Shown: positions 57,321 to 64,000 of the stretch, piece by piece
Position numbering within the stretch: the stretch's first letter is position 1
Layout: each line of letters starts with the position of its first letter
Assembly (NCBI GenBank): GCA_016719815.1
Contig: JADJYK010000010.1
Location: forward strand, 1-64,000
DNA length: 64,000 nucleotides
Origin: Chitinophagaceae bacterium
GTDB taxonomy: Bacteria; Bacteroidota; Bacteroidia; Chitinophagales; Chitinophagaceae
Direction: 5' to 3'
The notes under the pieces: model-generated
Database searches by the model: none
What the model saw: only the letters and a program-made list of their open reading frames with translations
What the model was told of the DNA's origin: nothing
Program-made: the position numbers and the translations under genes

Positions 57321-58409
57321 TTATCTTGCTGTACAGGACAGGCAAGGGTCGTATGATGCAATAATAGCTGGTGCTGAAGCGTATTCATTTCCTTCAAATG
57401 CAGCCCGCATGGCAGCCACATTGGAGAAAGTTGGTGCTTTAATTTTCAACCTTTCCAGCACCTGTGTTTTATTTCCTTTGGCATAATAAAACAGTTCGCC
57501 CCTGGGTGCTTCCAGCCTTACAGTGGCTTCTCCTTCAGGAAATGCTTTTGTTTCAGTAATCAGCGCCGACTCAGGCAATCCGTTAATAATGTTTTCAATA
57601 ATGCGGATGGAAACATACAGCTCTTTGAGGCGTACCAGGTTTCTCGCATATACATCACCGCTTGTCTCTGTTACCACTTCAAAGCCCACTTCTTTCCAGG
57701 GCAGCAGGTCTTCCGTTTCATTGCGCACATCAATAGGCACACCGGCGGCACGGGCAAACGGACCAACGGCGTTCAGCCTGTACACCATTTCCTTATTGAT
57801 GATACCGGCTCCTTTATTTTTCAGGGAAAGCGTCCAGTTGGTTTTGAAGATGTCAACGATTTCTTCCAGTTGCGGCATAAAGGTCTTCAATCGCTTTAAA
57901 ATCGTTTGCCCAACTTCCGGTTTCAGATCTCTTGACACACCACCCACAATCGCAAAGTCGTATTGAATACGGTTGCCGCATACGGCTTCGAGCAACTCCA
58001 TGGAGAATTCCCTGTACTGCATGGTTTTCATAAACAGGGCTTCAAAACCGGAGTTTTCGGCCACATGGCTCAGGCACAGCAGGTGTGAGTGAATGCGGTC
58101 GAGTTCTATCACCAGCATACGCAGGTATTTAGCCCGGATGGGAATATCTATTTTCAGCAACTTCTCCGCTACTTGTGAGTAAGCAGTAGAGTGTGAAATA
58201 GAACACAAGCCACACACACGGCCCACCACAAAACTTACCTGGCGGAATTTAAACTTGGTAACACAGGCCTGCTCAATGCCGCGGTGCACATAAAACACAT
58301 TGGCTTCTGTGTTTACAATTTTTTCATTCTCGGTAGTAAACTTAAAGTGTAACGGCTCCAGCAGTGAAATATGCTGGGCACCAATTGGAATTTCGTATTG
58401 CTTTGCCAT
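57321..58409 (-). CDS. echE: Ech hydrogenase large subunit (NuoD-like, NiFe site)
   Basis: 362-residue [NiFe] catalytic subunit of group 4. The nickel cysteines are all present: RVCGLCSISHS with Cys66 and Cys69 (L1), and the C-terminal YDPCLSCTAR with Cys356 and Cys359 (L2). So this is a hydrogenase and not a NADH-dehydrogenase NuoD, which lacks these cysteines. The protein ends exactly at the Arg of DPCxSCTxR, where group 4 enzymes are normally cut by a maturation protease. It therefore seems to need no proteolytic maturation. Together with the other five Ech subunits it interconverts protons and H2 using ferredoxin. Confidence 0.93.
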   Translation of the reverse strand: MAKQYEIPIGAQHISLLEPLHFKFTTENEKIVNTEANVFYVHRGIEQACVTKFKFRQVSFVVGRVCGLCSISHSTAYSQVAEKLLKIDIPIRAKYLRMLVIELDRIHSHLLCLSHVAENSGFEALFMKTMQYREFSMELLEAVCGNRIQYDFAIVGGVSRDLKPEVGQTILKRLKTFMPQLEEIVDIFKTNWTLSLKNKGAGIINKEMVYRLNAVGPFARAAGVPIDVRNETEDLLPWKEVGFEVVTETSGDVYARNLVRLKELYVSIRIIENIINGLPESALITETKAFPEGEATVRLEAPRGELFYYAKGNKTQVLERLKIKAPTFSNVAAMRAAFEGNEYASAPAIIASYDPCLSCTAR

Positions 58410-58421
58410 AATTATTTCTTA

Positions 58422-58457
58422 CCTCACCCCCAACCCCTCTCCTACTGAGAGGGGAGT
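58422..58457. repeat. REP-like palindromic element inside the ech operon
   Basis: Stem CCCCTCTC / GAGAGGGG around CTACT, preceded by CCTCACCCCCAAC. This CCTCACCCCC-AACCCCTCTCC...GAGAGGGG layout is typical of a widespread bacterial intergenic repeat. It lies in the 95-base gap between echD and echE. No T-run follows on the minus strand, so simple termination is not expected, though it could set relative subunit levels. Confidence 0.65.
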
Positions 58458-58504
58458 AGTGACTTTATTTACAAATCAGTTTTTTGATTTCATCTTTTAC
58501 GTTA

Positions 58505-58846
58505 TTATTTGTTCTTACGTAACGGACCGGTTTCAAAATCGGGCTCCAGTACAAATCCCTTCTGGGTGTTTTCAATTTTGATATTCATCAAATCTACCAG
58601 CTCGGCTTCTGCCACCCATGAGGACAACACAATATCTTTTATACTGGGAACTTCTTCATCGGGTGTTATCATTGCAAAAAAGCAGGTGGTTTCGCAAGGG
58701 TGAGCATAATCGCTGAAGAACCATTGTATTTCCATTTTATCACCTGTTTCAACAGCGTTCATCACCATGAAGTGATGCAAATCTTCCTTGTAAAAAGCAC
58801 CGATGTCTTTCTTCAGGTTTTCTAATGTAGTTTCTATCTTTTTCAT
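58505..58846 (-). CDS. echD: Ech hydrogenase NuoC-like subunit
   Basis: 113 residues, the short type of NuoC/30-kDa subunit (EchD). The family hallmark lies at the end: a hydrophobic strand, GFVLEPDFETGPLRKNK, which corresponds to the conserved VxxEPxFxxxPLR of the NuoC/EchD family. The first part (HHFMVMNAVETGDKMEIQWFF, then ETTCFFAMI) fits the alpha/beta domain. It helps dock the NuoB- and NuoD-like subunits. Gaps of about 95 bases lie on either side; the downstream one holds a REP-like palindrome. Confidence 0.82.
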   Translation of the reverse strand: MKKIETTLENLKKDIGAFYKEDLHHFMVMNAVETGDKMEIQWFFSDYAHPCETTCFFAMITPDEEVPSIKDIVLSSWVAEAELVDLMNIKIENTQKGFVLEPDFETGPLRKNK

Positions 58847-58942
58847 GTGAACCTTTATTATTGTTTTTTTGCCACATGTTATTCGCTATAAATTTTTTTT
58901 CGGTTACTGTTATAAATTACCCTGAAAAATTTATAGCTCATT

Positions 58943-59467
58943 TCATGATAACAATGGTTTTATTTCGTCAGCAATATTTCTTCTGTTCAACTGCTTTCCT
59001 TCATTAACTGCTTCTTTTTTCAATCTTACAGATTCTTCCAGTTCTTTTGTTTTCTTTTCCAGTATGCCCAATGCCTGCACCACACCATCAATAATCTGCT
59101 CAGGCCTTGTGCCACATCCGCACACATACACATCCACAGGAATGTACTGGTCAATGCCGCCTTCGCAGTTGTACATGCCACGGAACACACCACCGGTACT
59201 GGCACAGGCGCCGCAACTGATAACCACTTTGGGTTCGGGCATTTGTGCATAAATCTCCACCAGTCTTTCACGGCTGCGTTTCGTAACAGGACCTGTTACC
59301 AATAAAATATCCGACTGCTTGGGATTTCCGGTATTAATCATTCCAAAGCGTTCAATGTCATACTTCGGACCAAGACAAGCCAATATTTCAATATCACAAC
59401 CATTGCATCCGCCTGCATTGTAGTGCAGAATCCAGGGTGATTTTTTTCTGTACGACGCTAACTTCAT
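58943..59467 (-). CDS. echC: Ech hydrogenase small subunit (NuoB-like)
   Basis: 174 residues with the proximal [4Fe-4S] site of the NuoB/EchC family: GGCNGCDIE (Cys21, Cys24), GACASTGGVF (Cys88) and YVCGCGTRPEQ (Cys118). The last motif is CG-x-RPE, as in the family. A lysine/glutamate-rich helix (KTKELEESVRLKKEA) extends the C terminus. It transfers electrons between the ferredoxin-like subunit and the NiFe site. It overlaps the echB end by four bases. Confidence 0.93.
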   Translation of the reverse strand: MKLASYRKKSPWILHYNAGGCNGCDIEILACLGPKYDIERFGMINTGNPKQSDILLVTGPVTKRSRERLVEIYAQMPEPKVVISCGACASTGGVFRGMYNCEGGIDQYIPVDVYVCGCGTRPEQIIDGVVQALGILEKKTKELEESVRLKKEAVNEGKQLNRRNIADEIKPLLS

Positions 59468-60303
59468 GATAAGATGTTTATTAATAAATTAATAAAAGCA
59501 AGAGAGAAAGCAACGCCTAATGAAAAGCGAAGCATTTGTTTGTAATTAACCCTTGCGGATGAATTGTCCAATGCATTCAGGTAAAAGAAGGTGAAAACAA
59601 TCAATCCGATACCCAGCAAAATATTACTACCTGCAAACAGGAACACCAGTGTGTAGCAAAAAACATAGTCGAGCCACTTGGCTGTATATACTGCTTCATA
59701 GAACAGTCCGGAAAATTCCAGTTCTACACCACCTGTAACTTCCTGGTGCGCCTCGGCCACATCAAAAGGTGATTTTTTTAATTTGATAGGAAGGATAAGC
59801 AGTAAGGCAACAAATGCCAGTGGCATTTTATACAGCAATGGCTCATCCCACAAGTACACAGCGCCTGTTTCAAAAGTGCCGGTTATCATAAAGATGGAAA
59901 CGGCAATAATAATAAGTACTGGTTCATAAGCCAGTACACTGATGGCGGTACGGTTGGCACCTAAGTGACTGAACACTGAACGGGTACTGTAACCAGCCAG
60001 TATTATCAACGCTGTTGAAAGCAGGTGCAGGAAAATAACAAGGATTAAATCGCCACCCAGCAGCAACACACCCAACGCAAACCAGAGCGACACAAAATGC
60101 ATAATACCCAGAAAAGCATGTGCTGAGTGTACAATCATTTTCCGCTTATCTGCCAGCTTTAAAAAATCGTAAAATGGTTGCAGCAGCGGCGGGCCAATCC
60201 TTCTTTGCATTCTTGCTTTTACCACCCTTTCAAAGCCATAAACAAGACCGCCTATGATGGGTGCCAGCACAATCAGTAAAACCGGAATCAGGTAATCGTT
60301 CAT
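59464..60303 (-). CDS. echB: Ech hydrogenase membrane subunit (NuoH-like)
   Basis: 279 residues with about eight transmembrane helices. Conserved NuoH/HycD/EchB features are VLIVLAPIIGGLVYGFERVVKARMQRRIGPPL-type N-terminal block (landmark: QRRIGPPLLQPFYD), SILAYEPVLI-like SVLAYEPVLI, and KLKKSPFDVAEAHQEVTGGVELEFSG in the loop (key residues Glu and Asp, landmark FDVAEAHQE). It anchors the peripheral arm and takes part in ion translocation. Starts 12 bases after the echA stop. Confidence 0.93.
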   Translation of the reverse strand: MNDYLIPVLLIVLAPIIGGLVYGFERVVKARMQRRIGPPLLQPFYDFLKLADKRKMIVHSAHAFLGIMHFVSLWFALGVLLLGGDLILVIFLHLLSTALIILAGYSTRSVFSHLGANRTAISVLAYEPVLIIIAVSIFMITGTFETGAVYLWDEPLLYKMPLAFVALLLILPIKLKKSPFDVAEAHQEVTGGVELEFSGLFYEAVYTAKWLDYVFCYTLVFLFAGSNILLGIGLIVFTFFYLNALDNSSARVNYKQMLRFSLGVAFSLAFINLLINILS

Positions 60304-60314
60304 AACAAACTATT

Positions 60315-62183
60315 TTATATCAGTGCCACAATGATTAATGAAATAAAAAACAGAACACCAGCTGCATAGAAATATGGAGTGGCTTTATCTGTTGAGAAAT
60401 AGAAGGAAGAGAAAGTATAGTTTACTTTTTCACCACACATATATTCTTTGGCCCTGTCCACATTTTTAAAGCGGACAAACATGGCTGTAATAATAGTAAC
60501 CGGCAACAGGAAGAAAGCAATCAGCAATGGAACTAATGGTAATTTTATTGGCCCGATGTATATATTCCAGCCCTCGGTTAAAACAGGTATCTCATTTACA
60601 TTTAAAGATGTAGCCGCTACCGGGGCGAAGTATTCTGTTACCAGCCAGGGCAGACCAATAATACTTAGTATGATTAAACCGATAAGCACATAAATAGTTC
60701 CTGAAAAGATTGGCCCTGTTTTTTCGAATTTCAGTTTGTCGCTTTCCCCGGTCCTCGCAATCATCAGTCCCATTACTTTAAAGTACAGCAGCGACAATAC
60801 GGCGCCACCACAGGCAACAGCCACCATCACCAATGCTCCTAATATTTTTTTATCTGCTGTCATGGCACCAAGTGTTTCAATGCTCATCCATTTACCAATA
60901 AAAGCACCAAATGGCGGCAGCAGCAATGACATAAAGCCAATGGTAATAACCAGCGAAGTAAAGGGTCCGATTTCGCCCAGCCTGTCCATATCGGATGATT
61001 GTTTGAGATGAAACACTCTTTCCAAAATACCTGCGTTAAGAAACAGCATACATTTTGAAATACCATGAAACATTATCAGGGCAAGTGCCGCTACAATAGT
61101 AACCGGTGTGCCAACAGCACCCATCATTATCATCAATGCGAGTAAGGCAATGGTAGAGTGAGCCAGTATGCGTTTGAAGTTATCCTGCGATAATGCACCA
61201 ATGGCTGCGGCTATAAATACAAAGCCTGTTAAAGCAATGATTACAGTTGCTACAGGAGTATCCCTGAGTGCAGGTGATAAACGAAGAATAATAAACGGCG
61301 CAATCTTCACCATAGTGGAAGAGTGGAGCAAGGCGCTGACTGGAGTAGGTGCTACCATCGCACCCAGCAACCACTTACTGAACGGCATTTGGGCTCCTTT
61401 AATTAAAGCCGCCACACTCAGCAAAGCCAATGGCAATAAAATACCGGTTGCACCCGTATTTGCCAGCAGGTTGGTAAATGTGCCTTCGCCAAAACCGTTG
61501 TAATGAATAAAGAAAATCGCTGCCAGAATGGCCAGACCGCCAATCTGGTTCATCCATAAAGCGGTCAATGCGTTATTAACTGATTCTTTATCTTTTCTGA
61601 AGCCGATAAAGAGGAATGAAGCCAGTGTGGTGAGTTCAAAAAACAGGAAGAAATACTCCAGGTTGTCTGACGACACAATCAGGTTCATCACGGCAATAAA
61701 CCAGAACAGGATGGAAAGAAAATATTTTTTACGGAAGCTGCTGCATTCTTCCTCATCAATATACTTCAACGAGTAAATGGCAATTACACCGCTGATAACA
61801 TTGATAAGCAGGAACATGAATGTACTCAGCTTATCTACCATAAACTGCATACTCTCAGCGGCAGGCATTGTTTTCAGTAAATACAACAAGCCGCCCAACT
61901 GCAGCACACTCATCACACCCACCAGCAGGCTTTTTTTGCGGAAGGCCACCCATCCGAAGTAAAGCAACAGCAGGATGTCGGCCCCGGCTACAATCTCATT
62001 TACATAATGCGGAAGCCCAAAATAAAAGGGTTCATCCACATTAAGAAACAGGTACAGAGATAGTATTGACAGGGCCACTGAAGAAGCAATGACCAAAACC
62101 CTTGCCGCCGTCTTAGGCAGCAACAGCAGTAAACCGCTTACTACAAGCGGCAGTATAAATAAACTGGCGATATAAGGAAACAT
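60315..62183 (-). CDS. echA: Ech hydrogenase antiporter-like subunit (NuoL/M-like)
   Basis: 622-residue membrane protein with about 15 transmembrane helices, of the NuoL/HyfB/EchA type. Landmarks are YIDEEECSSFRKKYF, LFFELTTLASFLFIGFRKD with the conserved Glu (FFELTTL), WLLGAMVAPTPVSALLHSSTMVKIA (key: Lys and His in the proton path, landmark TPVSALLHS) and SIALLAL/HSTIALLAL. It is the only antiporter-like subunit in the operon, as in Ech (six subunits) and unlike Hyf or complex I. First gene of the ech group; two palindromic sites lie in the 176 bases upstream. Confidence 0.93.
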   Translation of the reverse strand: MFPYIASLFILPLVVSGLLLLLPKTAARVLVIASSVALSILSLYLFLNVDEPFYFGLPHYVNEIVAGADILLLLYFGWVAFRKKSLLVGVMSVLQLGGLLYLLKTMPAAESMQFMVDKLSTFMFLLINVISGVIAIYSLKYIDEEECSSFRKKYFLSILFWFIAVMNLIVSSDNLEYFFLFFELTTLASFLFIGFRKDKESVNNALTALWMNQIGGLAILAAIFFIHYNGFGEGTFTNLLANTGATGILLPLALLSVAALIKGAQMPFSKWLLGAMVAPTPVSALLHSSTMVKIAPFIILRLSPALRDTPVATVIIALTGFVFIAAAIGALSQDNFKRILAHSTIALLALMIMMGAVGTPVTIVAALALIMFHGISKCMLFLNAGILERVFHLKQSSDMDRLGEIGPFTSLVITIGFMSLLLPPFGAFIGKWMSIETLGAMTADKKILGALVMVAVACGGAVLSLLYFKVMGLMIARTGESDKLKFEKTGPIFSGTIYVLIGLIILSIIGLPWLVTEYFAPVAATSLNVNEIPVLTEGWNIYIGPIKLPLVPLLIAFFLLPVTIITAMFVRFKNVDRAKEYMCGEKVNYTFSSFYFSTDKATPYFYAAGVLFFISLIIVALI

Positions 62184-62240
62184 GAGCCAAAATTTAATGT
62201 CAAATTGAAATGCGATATTAGACAGAATTCAGGGGTGGGA

Positions 62241-62256
62241 AATGATGCTCATCATT
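62241..62256. promoter_or_regulatory. FNR/CRP-like palindrome upstream of echA
   Basis: Perfect inverted repeat AATGATG-CT-CATCATT. The core TGAT-N4-ATCA equals the core of FNR-type boxes (TTGAT-N4-ATCAA). It is centred about 65 bases upstream of the echA start on the minus strand, a normal place for an activator site. Binding protein not in the window. Confidence 0.45.
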
Positions 62257-62274
62257 ACCGGGCATGATATGTCA

Positions 62275-62305
62275 GACAATTGTAAACTGTCATAATGACA
62301 ATTGT
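62275..62305. promoter_or_regulatory. Two ACAATTGT palindromes, 22 bp apart
   Basis: GACAATTGT occurs at 62275-62283 and again at 62297-62305. Each core ACAATTGT is a perfect palindrome, and the 22-bp spacing is about two helical turns. Such pairs are typical of operators bound on one face of the DNA. It lies between the M52 protease stop (62360) and echA. Confidence 0.4.
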
Positions 62306-62359
62306 TACGTGGCAGCCTGACTTTTATCAGCAAAAGGGAAGCTGTAAGCGGTTTGCTGT

Positions 62360-62827
62360 CTATGTTGCAACTTTAAAAAACTCTTTCTCAAAAAAGGAAA
62401 TTGCCTTTTCAAGGTTCTTTTCTGCTACCCTGCTCAACGACGTTCCTAATCCCCAAATATGTCCTTTAATGGCAATAGTAAATGATTTAGGAATCTTATT
62501 GTATAGCTCTTTGGTGAGATAGAGAATCGTCTCCGGCGATTGCATGTGGGATGAATAATAATAATGGGCAGCCGGCTTGCACCGGTGTATCTCAAAGCCC
62601 TGTTTTAATTTGGAGTGGGATGCATCAGCAAAAATCACCGTATCGTATTTGCTTACCAGTACAGAATCTTCTACCTGCAACTGGTACCTGAACTCTGTAT
62701 CTACCTTGCCCAGGTTGTGTTTTGCAACCAGCTCGGTAAACTTCCAGCCGAGCCCGTCATCATGACGGCCACAGTTACCGATGCCAATCACCAGAATTTT
62801 TTCCGTATCAGTATTTAAGCCGCTCAT
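62360..62827 (-). CDS. Hydrogenase maturation protease (M52)
   Basis: 155-residue HybD/HycI-type endopeptidase, which removes the C-terminal extension of a NiFe large subunit after Ni insertion. Metal-site residues: VIGIGNCGRHDDGLG with Asp23/Asp24 at the usual Glu position, VIFADAS with Asp68, and YSSHMQSP with His94. The change of the first ligand from DEG to DDG is unusual. The gene overlaps the end of the group 3 large subunit gene by 20 bases, so that subunit is its likely target; EchE has no extension to cut. It is followed by a 176-base gap with palindromes and then echA. Confidence 0.88.
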   Translation of the reverse strand: MSGLNTDTEKILVIGIGNCGRHDDGLGWKFTELVAKHNLGKVDTEFRYQLQVEDSVLVSKYDTVIFADASHSKLKQGFEIHRCKPAAHYYYSSHMQSPETILYLTKELYNKIPKSFTIAIKGHIWGLGTSLSRVAEKNLEKAISFFEKEFFKVAT

Positions 62828-64000
62828 CTATCAACTCTCCTTTATAATTATACAGTTCTGCTTTCAACGGCATCTTTCCCATGGCCTGTGTGGCACAACT
62901 AAGACAGGGGTCGTAAGCCCTGATGGCCACTTCCACCTGGTTCAGCATACCATCAGTAATGGTGCCTTTGCGGCTGATAACATTATTGGCCACCCATTTC
63001 ACCGCCGTGTTCATTGCATCATTATTATGCGTGGTGGAAACAATAAGATTACAACGGGTTATCATTCCTTTATCATCCACTTCGTAATGGTGTGTAAGAG
63101 TGCCGCGGGGAGCTTCGATAATGCCAATACCTTTGGACCGTGGTGTGCCTTTTCGAACAAGGTCTTCACCTAAAAGCTCCGGGTCGTTCAGCAAAACCTT
63201 CATCACTTCTGCTGCATGTAATACTTCAATCAGCCTGGCCCAGTGTGAGTACATTGTGCTGTTGTCAACTTTTTTGCCGGTAAAGGCAATAAAAGCTTGT
63301 CTTTCTTTTTCTGCCAGCGGTGTGGGAATAAAATCACACATAGTTGATTCTTGCCAGCGGCCCAACCCTGTTCCAGCCCTTTTCTCTGCCAAGGCTCTTC
63401 AGGTAAGGGAACTTCATATATGACCATTGCGCCACAGCTTCACTAAAATATTGCTCATACAAATCTGTCGAAACATCATCCAGTGTTCTGTTTCCTTCAC
63501 TGTCAATAGCTCTTAATTTTCCGTCATACAAATCCATACCCCCATTCTCATTTACCATTCCGAGGTGGCCAGACGGAAATTCGGCAAATTCATCCAGCAA
63601 TTTTCTGTTCTTCTCATGATAGCCTTTCATAAAATCAACAATTGCCTGTGACCAGGTAATCATTGTGTCTATGCTTTCAATTTCTTTTCCATCAAGGAAG
63701 AAGTCTCTTTCCCGCTGTGTAAATGTTTTATGCACACCCCCGGGAACGGCCAGTATGCCATGAATTTTTTTACCGGCAACCGCCTTTATTATTTCCTGGC
63801 CAAAGCGTCGCATAGTAATGCCTTTTACAGCCAACTCCCTGTTTTCGACAGCAACAGCCACTACATTTCTTTTTTCAGCCGGAGCATCAACGCCAAATAA
63901 TAAATCAGGTGAAGCGAGATAAAGAAATGAAGTGCATGCGATTGAAATATTTGCCCAAAGTGCATCAGCCTGCGCAATTTGGTGGCAGTAGGCGAAAGAT
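62808..64000 (-). CDS. Group 3 [NiFe]-hydrogenase large subunit (partial, frameshifted)
   Basis: HoxH/MvhA-type catalytic subunit; the start lies beyond the window end, and about 396 residues are seen. At the right-hand edge the frame reads FLYLASPDLLFG, then AVENRELAVKGITMRRFGQEIIKAV and GKKIHGILAVPGGV, all typical of group 3. The frame breaks at about 63357, where RVGPLARINYV joins CDFIPTPLAEKERQ after a small indel in a GTGT stretch. At the C terminus, AYDPCLSCATQAMGKMPL carries the second Cys pair. Gln replaces the usual His after DPCxxCxx, and a 24-residue extension (AMGKMPL to LKY) follows, to be removed by the M52 protease. The N-terminal Cys pair is outside the window. Whether it is group 3b, c or d cannot be told without its partner subunits. 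Confidence 0.85.

Noticed and set aside
57321..62183. Partial respiratory complex I (nuo) operon
   Set aside because: The NuoD-like subunit has both Cys pairs of a NiFe site, only one antiporter-type subunit is present, NuoA/J/K/N are missing, and hypA and a maturation protease are linked. This is the six-subunit Ech pattern.
1..64000. tRNA or rRNA genes
   Set aside because: Reading both strands I found no T-loop GTTCRANNC with matching acceptor stem and no conserved rRNA segment. A small one could be missed without a covariance search.

Overview
The window reads as chromosome of a Bacteroidota bacterium, most like a Chitinophagaceae-type member. The evidence is two giant secreted proteins that share a type IX secretion (T9SS) type A C-terminal domain, many small lipoproteins and secreted proteins with Bacteroidota-style signal peptides, a Lys/Ala-rich histone-H1-like tail fused to a SWIB domain, and a YtxJ protein, which points to bacillithiol. 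No rRNA, tRNA, transposase or CRISPR array was recognised.

Layout. 0-10.6 kb: a DUF4143-type AAA ATPase, then mostly secreted or lipoprotein genes of unknown function around a GH13 alpha-amylase lipoprotein. 10.9-24.7 kb: housekeeping genes, namely an exo-muramidase (DUF1343), a MazG-like protein, a DUF1508 protein, an arginyltransferase-like protein, SWIB/histone-like protein, TatD-like DNase, tcdA, an AI-2E family exporter, ytxJ, gdhA, a YgiD-like dioxygenase, a YtxH/holin-X envelope operon, htpG and a WalJ-like MBL hydrolase. 25-35.3 kb: a ~3440-residue T9SS adhesin with a beta-helix, tandem Ig/PKD-like repeats and a glycine-rich domain; it is broken by frameshifts near 28.6 kb. 36-45 kb: an unusual locus with four non-heme iron 2-oxoglutarate oxygenases (two PhyH, one PKHD/PiuC-type, one Asp/Asn hydroxylase-type), a sulfotransferase, a HEXXH protein, a catalytically degraded metallophosphatase, two phage-tail-collar (MdpB-like) proteins, a periplasmic-binding-protein-like protein without a signal peptide, and a methionyl-tRNA-formyltransferase-like enzyme. 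45-52.6 kb: a second giant T9SS protein (2513 residues). 52.7-64 kb: pdxH, then a long minus-strand operon. Read in its own direction, that operon encodes a group 3 [NiFe]-hydrogenase large subunit (running off the window end), an M52 maturation protease, a six-subunit Ech-type membrane hydrogenase (echABCDEF), hypA and a four-subunit 2-oxoacid:ferredoxin oxidoreductase (vorDBAC-like), closed by a terminator.

How it may work together. The 3'-terminal operon makes a coherent anaerobic energy module: 2-oxoacid oxidation gives acyl-CoA and reduced ferredoxin, Ech couples ferredoxin to H2 and an ion gradient, and the group 3 enzyme would exchange H2 electrons with a soluble carrier. An FNR-like palindrome and a pair of ACAATTGT palindromes lie just upstream of echA. 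The 36-45 kb locus looks like a dedicated protein or metabolite modification system built around the two collar proteins. It lies between two 861-bp, nearly identical direct repeats formed by the 3' ends of the two adhesin genes, so homologous recombination could delete the whole locus as a unit.

Caveat. At least ten genes carry single frameshifts, most of them in short homopolymers and in otherwise well-preserved genes. This looks more like residual long-read consensus error than gene decay. I annotate such genes as one CDS and state where the frame changes.
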